DNA from: Anaerolineaceae bacterium
Lineage (GTDB): Bacteria; Chloroflexota; Anaerolineae; Aggregatilineales; Phototrophicaceae
Reading direction: 5' to 3'
Assembly: GCA_002702065.1 (NCBI GenBank)
Contig: NZXX01000001.1
Location: 1,736,001 to 1,800,000, forward strand
DNA length: 64,000 nucleotides
Below the pieces are notes generated by a model, which ran no database searches, was not told the origin of the DNA, and was given only the letters and a program-made list of their open reading frames with translations. Numbering within the stretch: the first letter of the stretch is position 1; each line of letters starts with the position of its first letter. Both the position numbers and the translations under genes were made by a program. Below are positions 41,887 to 49,805 of this stretch, piece after piece.

Positions 41887-43107
41887 ATGGCTGACTCGTA
41901 TGACTTATTGCTGAAAGGTGGTCACGTGATTGACCCGGCCAACCAGATTAACCGGGTTATGGATGTGGCTGTTCAGGGGGGTAAAATTGCGCAGGTTGCC
42001 GAGCAGATCGATTCTGCACGCGCGGCTAAGACAGTTGATGTTTCTGGCCTGGTCGTGACGCCCGGATTGATCGATATTCATGTTCACGTTTACCATACCC
42101 GTGAACCAGAGGGCCTGAGCATTATTGCTGATCACCATTCGTTTCGCTCTGGCGTAACCACGATGGTTGATACGGGAACGGCGGGGGCCAAACACTTCCT
42201 GCATTTTAAACGCACGGTCATTGACCGGGCCAAGACACGCATCTTCGCGTTTATCAACATTGTCAAATCCGGCATGGTGGGCGACTTCGAACAGGACATC
42301 CACGAGATGGACCCGGAACTGGCGGCCTCGATTGTGCTGGCATACCCGGAAGCCTGCGTGGGCATCAAGACGGCTCATTACTGGACGTATGGCGACTGGG
42401 ACGAAGCTCATCCAGTATGGGCGGCGGTGGACCGGGCGTTGGAAGCGTCGGACATTTGCAAAAAGCCGCTGATGGTCGATTTCTGGCCGCGCCCACCAGA
42501 GCGCCCGTATGCTGAATTGCTGAGGAAAATGCAACCCGGCGATATTCATACGCACGTGTACGCGCAGCAGTTCGAGGTTGTGGACGAGAACAACCAGCCC
42601 TTTGACTTTATGCACGAGGCCCGGTCGCGCGGCATTATCTTTGATTTGGGGCATGGAGCTGGCAGCTTCTGGTTCCGCAAAGCGATTCCGGCGATGGAAA
42701 ACGGCTTCGGTCCGGATTCGATCAGTACGGATTTGCATATCGGCAATGTCAATGGGCCGGTGTTCGATATGATTACCACCATGTCCAAGATTTACAGTAT
42801 TGGCATGCCGCTGGAAGAAGTGATCTATCGCTCGACAGTGACCCCTGCCCGCGAAATCGGCCACCCTGAACTGGGCACACTCAGCGTGGGGGCGGAAGCC
42901 GACATTGCGGTGATTAAGGCGGAAGAAGGGCAGTTTGGTTATACCGACTGTGGTCGTGCGCATTATATCGGCAGCAAGCGCCTGACATGCCAGATGACCC
43001 TGCGTGCCGGTGAAGTCGTATACGACCTCAATGGGTTGAGTACGCCGTTTTGGGAGGACGCGCCGCCAGAATACTGGAAGCTCCGTTCGCCGGGAGGGGC
43101 CAAATGA
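41887..43107 (+). CDS. Amidohydrolase/deacetylase family metallohydrolase (EF_0837/AHA_3915-like)
   Basis: 406 residues from the ATG at 41887 (AAAAGGAC upstream). Amidohydrolase barrel with H65-x-H67 (DIHVHVYH), a candidate carbamylated K161 (VGIKTAHYW), H223 in GDIHTHVY and D282 in STDLH. Where relatives carry MVHxG, this protein has MVDFW with D198, so one usual ligand-region His is replaced. Members of this family are commonly encoded next to SelA-like PLP lyases, as here. It may deacetylate or open an N-acetylated amino-sugar derivative before the lyase acts. Its stop overlaps the next start. Confidence 0.83.
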   Translation: MADSYDLLLKGGHVIDPANQINRVMDVAVQGGKIAQVAEQIDSARAAKTVDVSGLVVTPGLIDIHVHVYHTREPEGLSIIADHHSFRSGVTTMVDTGTAGAKHFLHFKRTVIDRAKTRIFAFINIVKSGMVGDFEQDIHEMDPELAASIVLAYPEACVGIKTAHYWTYGDWDEAHPVWAAVDRALEASDICKKPLMVDFWPRPPERPYAELLRKMQPGDIHTHVYAQQFEVVDENNQPFDFMHEARSRGIIFDLGHGAGSFWFRKAIPAMENGFGPDSISTDLHIGNVNGPVFDMITTMSKIYSIGMPLEEVIYRSTVTPAREIGHPELGTLSVGAEADIAVIKAEEGQFGYTDCGRAHYIGSKRLTCQMTLRAGEVVYDLNGLSTPFWEDAPPEYWKLRSPGGAK

Positions 43108-44219
43108 GCGTCTACGATTCGCTAGGTGTTCGCCCGATCATCAACGCCAATGCGACGCTGACCAAGCTGGGGGGCAGCCTGATGCCACCGGAAGTTATTC
43201 AGGCGATGACCGAGGCGGCGCGATGCTTTATTGATTTGCACGAATTACAGCGTGCGGTTGGCAGTCGCATTGCGGAGCTGACCCGTAACGAGGCGGCGTA
43301 TGTGTCATCGGGGGCGGCGTCGGCGCTTGCGCTATCCACCGCTGCCTGTATCACAGGCGCTGATCTGGACCTGATTACACGGTTCCCGCATCTCGAAGGT
43401 TTGCGCGCCGAAGTCATCATCCACAAGAGCCAGCGTAATGGCTATGACTATGCTATTCGCCAGACGGGTGCAACACTCATCGAGATCGGCACCGATGAAG
43501 GCGCTAGCGCGGCTGACCTTGAGAATGCCATTTCTGAACGAACCGCCGCCGTGTTCTGGTTTCATGGCCTGCTGAGCAAGCCCGGTGATTTACCGCTCTC
43601 GGAGGTTATCCGCATTGCGCATGAACATCGTATACCCGTCATCGTCGATGGCGCTGCTCAGCTGCCACCGGTCAGTAACCTATGGTACTTTACCGAGTTA
43701 GGTGCTGACCTGGCGATCTTCAGCGGTGGTAAGGATTTACGGGGACCGCAGTCGAGCGGGTTAATCCTGGGGCGCAAGGACTTGATCGAGGCCTGCCGCC
43801 TGCATGGCAATCCCAATCATGCATTTGGGCGGCCTATGAAGGTGGGCAAGGAAGAGATGGTCGGGCTGCTGGCCGCAGTCGAACGTTATGTCCATCTGGA
43901 TCATGATGCCCGCGAACGCTACTGTGAAGAAACGGTTGAACAATGGTGCGCAGCCTTGAATCAGATCAGCGGTGTCCAGGCTGAACGCTCTTTCCCGAAC
44001 GAAGCGGGACAACCCCTGCCGCGCTGTCGGGTGACGATTGATGCGGCAGTGGCTGGTATCGAGCGCGATGCGGTTGTTCAGGCATTGCTGGACGGCAACC
44101 CGGCCATTTCGGTCGCAACAAACCAGCAGGATGGTATCTACCTCAACCCGATGACGCTTGGTCAGGGGGAGGAGCTGGTGGTGCAGCAGCGCCTGATCGC
44201 GGTGTTGCAGGGCGAATAA
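43104..44219 (+). CDS. SelA-like PLP enzyme, DgaE family (possible D-glucosaminate ammonia-lyase type)
   Basis: 371 residues; ATGA overlap with the metallohydrolase gene fixes the start. Fold-type I PLP enzyme with VSSGAASALALS near residue 68, D182 in VIVDGAAQLPP and the Schiff-base Lys210 in FSGGKDLRGPQ. This resembles DgaE, which deaminates D-glucosaminate-6-phosphate to the 2-keto-3-deoxy compound. No kinase or PTS is present here, so a non-phosphorylated 2-amino sugar acid is possible. With the epimerase/dehydrogenase and the metallohydrolase it suggests breakdown of an N-acetylated amino sugar acid. Confidence 0.85.
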   Translation: MSVYDSLGVRPIINANATLTKLGGSLMPPEVIQAMTEAARCFIDLHELQRAVGSRIAELTRNEAAYVSSGAASALALSTAACITGADLDLITRFPHLEGLRAEVIIHKSQRNGYDYAIRQTGATLIEIGTDEGASAADLENAISERTAAVFWFHGLLSKPGDLPLSEVIRIAHEHRIPVIVDGAAQLPPVSNLWYFTELGADLAIFSGGKDLRGPQSSGLILGRKDLIEACRLHGNPNHAFGRPMKVGKEEMVGLLAAVERYVHLDHDARERYCEETVEQWCAALNQISGVQAERSFPNEAGQPLPRCRVTIDAAVAGIERDAVVQALLDGNPAISVATNQQDGIYLNPMTLGQGEELVVQQRLIAVLQGE

Positions 44220-44230
44220 GCCGCCGTGTT

Positions 44231-45307
44231 TTAGCTGACCAGATCGCCTTCGCTGTTGTAGAAAAATGCACGGGCGTAATCTGGTCGCAGCCATACTCTG
44301 GGGGGCAGGTCCGGCACTTCGTCGCCAAACGTGCGGACAGATAACAAATGCTCCCCAACCCGCACCATGATGAGCGATTCGCTGCCAAGCGGTTGGACCA
44401 CATACAGTTGAGCTTCAATCGCGTCCGGCGAGGCCGTTGTTTCGATGTGAATGTGTTCTGGGCGCACGCCTAAAGAAAGTTTGGTATCCGTTATAGACGC
44501 TGGCAGCGAAAAAGCATCGGCTTTGATCGAGAACTTTTCGTCGATGATAATCGCACGTTCAGCCTTGTCATAACGGCAGGGGAGCAGGTTCATGGGTGGG
44601 TTGCCAATGAAGGTGGCGACAAAGGTATTGGCCGGACGCCGATAAATTTCGAGCGGCGTACCCGTCTGCATGATGCGACCGGCATTCATGATGACGATGC
44701 GGTCTGCCAGGGCCATCGCTTCGGACTGGTCATGTGTGACGTAGATGCCGGTGACGCCCACTTCGCGCTGAAGATGCTTCAAAAAGGCACGGGCTTCGAG
44801 CCGCAGCTTGGCATCCAGATTGCTGAGCGGTTCATCAAACAAATAGACCTGGGCACGATGGACAACGGCTCTGGCAACAGCGGTGCGCTGCTGCTGGCCA
44901 CCCGAAAGCTGACCCGGCCTGCGGTCCAGCAGGTTACCGATTTGCAGATTCTCGGCAGCATCCCGTACTCGCTCGGACCGTTCCGCTTTCGAGACGCCTC
45001 GCACTTTGAGTGGATAGCCGATGTTGTCATCAATGGTCATGTGGGGGTAGAGGGCATAATCCTGAAAGACCATGGCAACATCGCGGTCGCGCGGCTGTAA
45101 GGTCGTGACATCCTGATCGCCAATATGAATGGAGCCACTGGTTGGGACCTCGAGGCCAGCAATCATGCGCAGAGTCGTGGTTTTGCCGCAGCCAGACGGA
45201 CCGAGCAGCGCGACGAACTCGCCATTTGGAATATCAAGGTCAATGCCGGCAACCGCTTCGACCGCGCCGAATACTTTACGCAAATTGGAGAGTTTCACAG
45301 AAGCCAT
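44231..45307 (-). CDS. ugpC: Carbohydrate ABC transporter ATPase (UgpC/MsmK/MalK type)
   Basis: 358 residues. Walker A GPSGCGKTT, Q-loop VFQDYALYPHM, signature LSGGQQQRTAVARA, Walker B VYLFDEPLSNLD and the H-loop THDQSEAMALADR are intact. The C-terminal 120 residues form the regulatory OB-type domains (LGVRPEHIHIE). It is the only MalK-type ATPase in the window. It ends the operon of the importer encoded at 45317-48454 and ends 11 bases from the convergent DgaE-like gene. Two other MalFG importers nearby lack an ATPase gene and may share this one. Confidence 0.93.
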   Translation of the reverse strand: MASVKLSNLRKVFGAVEAVAGIDLDIPNGEFVALLGPSGCGKTTTLRMIAGLEVPTSGSIHIGDQDVTTLQPRDRDVAMVFQDYALYPHMTIDDNIGYPLKVRGVSKAERSERVRDAAENLQIGNLLDRRPGQLSGGQQQRTAVARAVVHRAQVYLFDEPLSNLDAKLRLEARAFLKHLQREVGVTGIYVTHDQSEAMALADRIVIMNAGRIMQTGTPLEIYRRPANTFVATFIGNPPMNLLPCRYDKAERAIIIDEKFSIKADAFSLPASITDTKLSLGVRPEHIHIETTASPDAIEAQLYVVQPLGSESLIMVRVGEHLLSVRTFGDEVPDLPPRVWLRPDYARAFFYNSEGDLVS

Positions 45308-45316
45308 GTCTTTGCC

Positions 45317-46135
45317 TTATTGTTTGATGCCACCAAAGAAACGGAAGCCATAACGCCAGTTGATGAGCAGATACAGGATCAGGACCGGTAGGGTGTAGAG
45401 AACCGCATAGGCCGCGATTTGGGTGATCATGGGGAACCCTTCATCATCGTAAAAGCGGTAGAACGTGACCGCAGCGGGCAGCAGTTCCGGGCTGCGCAGC
45501 AGGATGAAAGGCGTCAGAAACGCGCCCCAGGCGTTGACCAGTACCCAGATGCCGACCACCATCAGCCCCGGACGAATAAGCGGGAAGGTGACATCCCGAA
45601 AAATTTGCAGGGAAGAAGCGCCGGCGACGCGTGCCGCTTCTTCGTAAGAACTGGGCACCCCATCAACAAAATCCTGCATGATAAATATTGCGGATGGGAT
45701 CATACCGCCGGTCATTGCCAGAATGACACCCAGATGGGTGTTGATCAACCCCATGTCGTAAACAAGCCGGAAAATAGGGACCATGCTGGCGGTGCCCGTG
45801 ACGACTGAAGAAAACAGGATCAGAATATAGGTCCATAACTGGCGGCCCGGCAGGTTGCTGCGCGATAACCCATACGCGGCGAGCGCCGCAATCAGGGTGG
45901 TCAGAACCATCGTGCCGATGCCGATGATCGGCGTATTTTGTAACAGGCCGCGCATCGCCAGGTCATTGCTGAAGACTTCCTGAAAATTTTCGAGCGATGG
46001 CTGTTCCGGCAGGCTGGCGGCCAGTGTTGCGCTTTCGTTAAACGGCGCAAAAATGAACCAGAGCAAGGGGAGGGCGAAAAACAGCCCGGCAATGGTGACG
46101 ACAATAATGAGACTCAGGCGTCGTAGCGCGCTCAT
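45317..46135 (-). CDS. Carbohydrate ABC transporter permease, MalG type
   Basis: 272 residues with six membrane segments. The EAA loop EEAARVAGASSLQIFRDVTF is well conserved. Its start overlaps the MalF stop by 4 bases. It precedes the ATPase gene by 9 bases. Its sequence is distinct from the two MalG copies at 14-17 kb, so this importer has a separate origin. Confidence 0.92.
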   Translation of the reverse strand: MSALRRLSLIIVVTIAGLFFALPLLWFIFAPFNESATLAASLPEQPSLENFQEVFSNDLAMRGLLQNTPIIGIGTMVLTTLIAALAAYGLSRSNLPGRQLWTYILILFSSVVTGTASMVPIFRLVYDMGLINTHLGVILAMTGGMIPSAIFIMQDFVDGVPSSYEEAARVAGASSLQIFRDVTFPLIRPGLMVVGIWVLVNAWGAFLTPFILLRSPELLPAAVTFYRFYDDEGFPMITQIAAYAVLYTLPVLILYLLINWRYGFRFFGGIKQ

Positions 46136-47028
46136 GCTTGCCTCCGTGAACGTGCAGCAATGAGGTAGATCCCGGCCAGCAGCAGGTTGATGGTCATGAC
46201 AACCATCGCAATCGCACTACCTTTGCCGAATTCAAAAAATTGCAGCCCCGTGCGGTAGGTGTAAATGGAAATCAGGTCTGTCTGGAAGGTGGGGCCACCA
46301 CCGGTTAGCAGGAATGGCGTAAAGGTGTTAAACGTCCACAGCGTAATGAGCAGCAGATCGGTGAGGATGTATGGCCCAAGCTGTGGTAACAGAATGTCCT
46401 TGAATTTCTGCCACGCACTGGCACCGATCACGTCGGCGGTTTCCAGTTGCGACGGCGGGATCGACGATATTGCCGAAGAAAACAACAGCATCGAGAACGC
46501 GGTTCCGCGCCAGGTATTAAATATGATGATGCTGAGCATGGGATAGTCAAACAACCAGTCTGCGCCTGAAAGACCAATCGCGTTCAGCACATTGTTGAGC
46601 GTACCGTCGGGGTCCAGGTAGGCAAACCACGCAAAAGCCACAACTACTTCGGGGATAATCCAGGCGGTGATGGCAACGGTATATATGGTTTCGCGCAGCA
46701 GGCCTTTGCGGTTTTGAAACAGCACCGCCAGCAGCAGCCCCAGCCCGGCCTGACCGATTAACGCCGAACCAACCACAAACTGGGCGGTGAGCAAGAGGCT
46801 GTAACCGAGTTCACCACGCCGCATCCAGCGATCAAAGTTAAACAGCTCGGCATAATTTTCCAGGCCGATGTACTGCGGATTTGCCGCCGCTGCGCCGAGC
46901 AGCGTTCGATTGGTGAAACTCATCATGAATATCGAGAAGAACGGGTAAATGAGGAAAACAACCACAAACAACACAGCAGGCAGCAGGAACATCAGTGCAA
47001 CAGGGCGTGTCAGTAACGATTTTTGCAT
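46132..47028 (-). CDS. Carbohydrate ABC transporter permease, MalF type
   Basis: 298 residues from the ATG at 47028 (MQKSLLTRPVALMFLLPAVL); an in-frame start 54 bases upstream would overlap the hairpin behind the binding-protein gene and is less likely. Six membrane segments; EAA-like loop LETADVIGASAWQKFKDILL near residue 200. Partner of the following MalG. Confidence 0.9.
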   Translation of the reverse strand: MQKSLLTRPVALMFLLPAVLFVVVFLIYPFFSIFMMSFTNRTLLGAAAANPQYIGLENYAELFNFDRWMRRGELGYSLLLTAQFVVGSALIGQAGLGLLLAVLFQNRKGLLRETIYTVAITAWIIPEVVVAFAWFAYLDPDGTLNNVLNAIGLSGADWLFDYPMLSIIIFNTWRGTAFSMLLFSSAISSIPPSQLETADVIGASAWQKFKDILLPQLGPYILTDLLLITLWTFNTFTPFLLTGGGPTFQTDLISIYTYRTGLQFFEFGKGSAIAMVVMTINLLLAGIYLIAARSRRQA

Positions 47029-47050
47029 CGGATTCTCTATCGAAAAGTGC

Positions 47051-47078
47051 TGCCCGGCCAACAGATTCTGACCGGGCA
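47051..47078 (-). terminator. Hairpin after the binding-protein gene
   Basis: Perfect 7-base-pair arms TGCCCGG/CCGGGCA (47051-47057 and 47072-47078) just after the binding-protein stop. There is no T-run, so it may act as an mRNA-stabilising end rather than a terminator. Confidence 0.5.
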
Positions 47079-47098
47079 ACAATGGGTGACGTCAGATA

Positions 47099-48454
47099 TT
47101 ATTCGACCGGAATGCGGAGAACGTTTTCTTCACCCACGATTTCGGTCACGGCTTCGTCATAGGCCTGCATCGCTTCTTCCGGTGTCATTTCGCCGGATAC
47201 GACGCGCTCGGTCATCAACTGGGCTTCGGTCGAGACACGGTTGTATTCCGGAAGCTGCGGGCGAATGGTCGTCATCGGCAGCACTTCTTCCGCAATACGG
47301 CTCATGGTTTCATCACCGGTCACCGGCACGTCGGTACGCGCACGGATACGCGGCTGAATTTCCTGCAAGCCTTCCAGCGCTTCTAGGCTGAACATGTAGG
47401 TGAGCAGTTCCCATGCTTCCTGCGGGTGGTCGGTATTCGGGTTGAGGACGTAACCGGTGCCGCCAGAGATGGTCACAAAGTCCTGGCCATTAAAGCCCGC
47501 ACCTGGTTCTTCGGCCGGCATGAACGCGAATTTGACAACTTCATCGCGGTTGGCCATGGGGAAGTTACCGGTTTCGGGGGCCAGTGGGCCGCGCCAGAAA
47601 TAGTCACCCTCAACCAGCATCGCAACTTCGCCATTGGAGAACGCTTCGAAGGACTGATCGCGACCATTCTGCGAAAGCTGGAAGCGGGGATCACCCAGTT
47701 CCTCATCGACGTAGATCGTTTTGTAGAGGTTGAGCGTGTCGAGGATACCCGGGCTGCTGACAATCCACTTACCCTCGTCAAAATCGTAGATATGATGCCC
47801 GGCACCGAGCAGCGCCATCAGGTAGCCCTGCATGGTGGTCGCTTCACCCATGGCGGTACCGGCGTTTAGCTGAAGCGGCGTGACGCCTTCCAGATTGTCT
47901 TTGACAGCGCGTGCAGCGTCGAGCAGTTCTGCCCAACTGGTTGGCTGCCAATCAGCAGGCAGGCCCGCTTGTTCTAGCAGATCGGCACGATACCAGATCA
48001 CGCGTGCATCTGTACCGCGAGCGATACCATAAAGTTCACCATTGAAGCCAATGATCTCTTTCAGACCTTCGGGTGTGACATCCCAGCCGTCCCACTCAAG
48101 GACTTCTTCACCGACCACACTGGTCAGTGGCTGGAGCAACCCACCTTCGACAAATTCTGGCAGCCAGAAACCGTCGAACGACATGATATCCGGCCCTTCG
48201 CCAACACCAAGGTCGAGCACGTACTGCTGACGAAGATCATCACCGACAAATTCGACGACATTCACGGTAACGTTGGTGCCTTCTTCGGCCATCTTGGCTT
48301 CGAATTCGGGTTTGACAACTTCTTGCAGCCACGTGAGTTCATCACCGGAAGCGACGCCGCCAATGGTTAACTCGATGGTGTCCTGTGCCAGCACGCTGCC
48401 AGTCGTCAGAATCAGGAGTAAAACGAGAACGAGCGAAAAATGACGCTTAAACAT
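47099..48454 (-). CDS. Sugar ABC transporter substrate-binding protein (family 1)
   Basis: 451 residues. The signal peptide MFKRHFSLVLVLLLILTTGS to VLAQ has no lipobox. The mature protein shows NVVEFVGDDLRQQYVLDLGV, GPDIMSFDGFWLPEF, YGIARGTDARVIWYRADLLE and EVAMLVEGDYFWRG, a typical cluster 1 binding protein. TAAGGAGG lies directly before the ATG. The regulator gene upstream runs in the same direction with an 82-base gap, so both may share a transcript. Ligand unknown; no hydrolase is in this operon. Confidence 0.9.
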   Translation of the reverse strand: MFKRHFSLVLVLLLILTTGSVLAQDTIELTIGGVASGDELTWLQEVVKPEFEAKMAEEGTNVTVNVVEFVGDDLRQQYVLDLGVGEGPDIMSFDGFWLPEFVEGGLLQPLTSVVGEEVLEWDGWDVTPEGLKEIIGFNGELYGIARGTDARVIWYRADLLEQAGLPADWQPTSWAELLDAARAVKDNLEGVTPLQLNAGTAMGEATTMQGYLMALLGAGHHIYDFDEGKWIVSSPGILDTLNLYKTIYVDEELGDPRFQLSQNGRDQSFEAFSNGEVAMLVEGDYFWRGPLAPETGNFPMANRDEVVKFAFMPAEEPGAGFNGQDFVTISGGTGYVLNPNTDHPQEAWELLTYMFSLEALEGLQEIQPRIRARTDVPVTGDETMSRIAEEVLPMTTIRPQLPEYNRVSTEAQLMTERVVSGEMTPEEAMQAYDEAVTEIVGEENVLRIPVE

Positions 48455-48536
48455 ATTTCCTCCTTAAAGCTAGTCAAAAGTGTGGGCAGCCTCATGATGA
48501 AGATCAATGAAGATGCCAACCGGAAACGTAAGATTG

Positions 48537-49655
48537 TCAGGCTGGAGGTGCTGTTGAACCGCGGACAACCAGCCTGGTTGGAACCAGTGTCAGGATGCTG
48601 TCTACCTGTTCGCCCTGGATGAGCGTGATCAGACGCCGGGCTGCCTCTGCGCCAATTAACGCGGCGTTCTGTGCAATCGTCGTCAACGGCGGTGTCTGGT
48701 ACTGGGCGATATCGAGGTCATCAAAGCCGATCAGCGAAATGTCCTGTGGATTGCGCAGACCGGCCAGAGCAATGGCCCGTTGTGCCTTCAGCGCGATCCA
48801 GTCATTAACGGCAAAAATTGCGGTCGGACGGTCCGACGACTTGAGCAAGTCGATCAACGGTTGAATGTCACTGTCATCCGGGTGGAGATAAGCTTCATAT
48901 GAACTTAGCTCACGGTTGCTGCCCATGAGGAAGGGCGGTCGCGCTTCGATCTGCATGCTGTTCATTGTGTCCTGGTAAGCTCGATACCGTTCCGAAACTG
49001 ACCAGAGATCAAGATGGGGGCGGGCTAGAAACAGAATATCACGATGGCCCAACCCGGTCAGGTGTGTGACCGCCTGCAACCCACCGTCGTAGTTGTTGCT
49101 GCTGACACATGGCAGCACGATGCCGTTAATGGGCCGATCCATCAGGACGATGGGCAGCTTCAGGTCCGGCGAACCAAGCAGTCGACCATTCAGCCCGCTA
49201 TGTGAAGGTACCATGATGCAGCCGCTTGCACCGTCGTTCTGCAACTGGCGCAGCAGCCGGTTTTCTTCGTCGAGGTTGCGGTCTGTGCTTGCGAAATGGA
49301 CCCGGTAACCATGCTGGCGCATAACGCGCTCGGCGCCATTCAACATATGGACGGCGAAGGTTCCGCGATACTCTGGAATGAAAAAGCCAATTGTTTCTCG
49401 CTCTGTCGCGACAGGTGGCTCTGCGACAAACGTGCCTTTGCCTGTAACCCGGTAGATCAGGCCTTCGTCCTGCGCAGCTTGCCATGCACGTTGTATGGTC
49501 GCTCGACTAATGTTCAATGTCTCGACCAATTCCCATTCCCCCGGCAAACGATCATGCGGTTTGAGAAGATCATTTTTGATTTGGTGCCGAAGTTCATCCA
49601 GCAATTGCAGATGCAATGGCAGTGAACTGGCATGAGAAATGTTGAATTTCTTCAT
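48537..49655 (-). CDS. GntR-LacI hybrid transcriptional regulator
   Basis: 372 residues. GntR winged helix in the first 75 residues (LHLQLLDELRHQIKNDLL, TLNISRATIQRAWQAAQDEG, VTGKGTFV) and a LacI-type sensor domain (IGFFIPEYRGTFAVHMLNGA; DISLIGFDDLDIAQY). Second protein of this architecture in the window. Head of the importer operon 44.2-48.5 kb, with a good promoter and a palindromic site immediately before it, so it probably represses itself and the importer until a sugar binds. Confidence 0.9.
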   Translation of the reverse strand: MKKFNISHASSLPLHLQLLDELRHQIKNDLLKPHDRLPGEWELVETLNISRATIQRAWQAAQDEGLIYRVTGKGTFVAEPPVATERETIGFFIPEYRGTFAVHMLNGAERVMRQHGYRVHFASTDRNLDEENRLLRQLQNDGASGCIMVPSHSGLNGRLLGSPDLKLPIVLMDRPINGIVLPCVSSNNYDGGLQAVTHLTGLGHRDILFLARPHLDLWSVSERYRAYQDTMNSMQIEARPPFLMGSNRELSSYEAYLHPDDSDIQPLIDLLKSSDRPTAIFAVNDWIALKAQRAIALAGLRNPQDISLIGFDDLDIAQYQTPPLTTIAQNAALIGAEAARRLITLIQGEQVDSILTLVPTRLVVRGSTAPPA

Positions 49656-49664
49656 GTCTTAACC

Positions 49665-49674
49665 TGTCCGGACA
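49665..49674. promoter_or_regulatory. Candidate operator TGTCCGGACA
   Basis: A perfect 10-base palindrome, extended by one mismatch to CCTGTCCGGACAAG. It lies between the -10 box and the start codon of the GntR-LacI gene, over the expected transcription start. AraR-like regulators bind sites of this size and symmetry. Confidence 0.55.
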
Positions 49675-49679
49675 AGTAG

Positions 49680-49707
49680 ATTATACCAATGACAATATTA
49701 AGTGCAA
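49680..49707 (-). promoter_or_regulatory. Promoter of the GntR-LacI/importer operon
   Basis: Minus-strand TTGCAC (49702-49707) and a perfect TATAAT (49680-49685) with a 16-base spacer. The start codon is only about 25 bases after the -10 box, so the leader is very short and the operator covers the start of transcription. Confidence 0.65.
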
Positions 49708-49805
49708 ACGAACCTGCGATTAAATTTAGCGGAAAAAGTGTGACGAATTCAAGAGGCGCTATTTTCCAGCCTGATGAGCAATTGTCAACGGACAAACGGG
49801 TATGT

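Noticed and set aside
41905..42963. Minus-strand open frame of about 350 codons opposite the metallohydrolase
   Set aside because: Antisense to a gene with intact metal-binding motifs; the composition is His/Arg-rich, as expected for a shadow frame.
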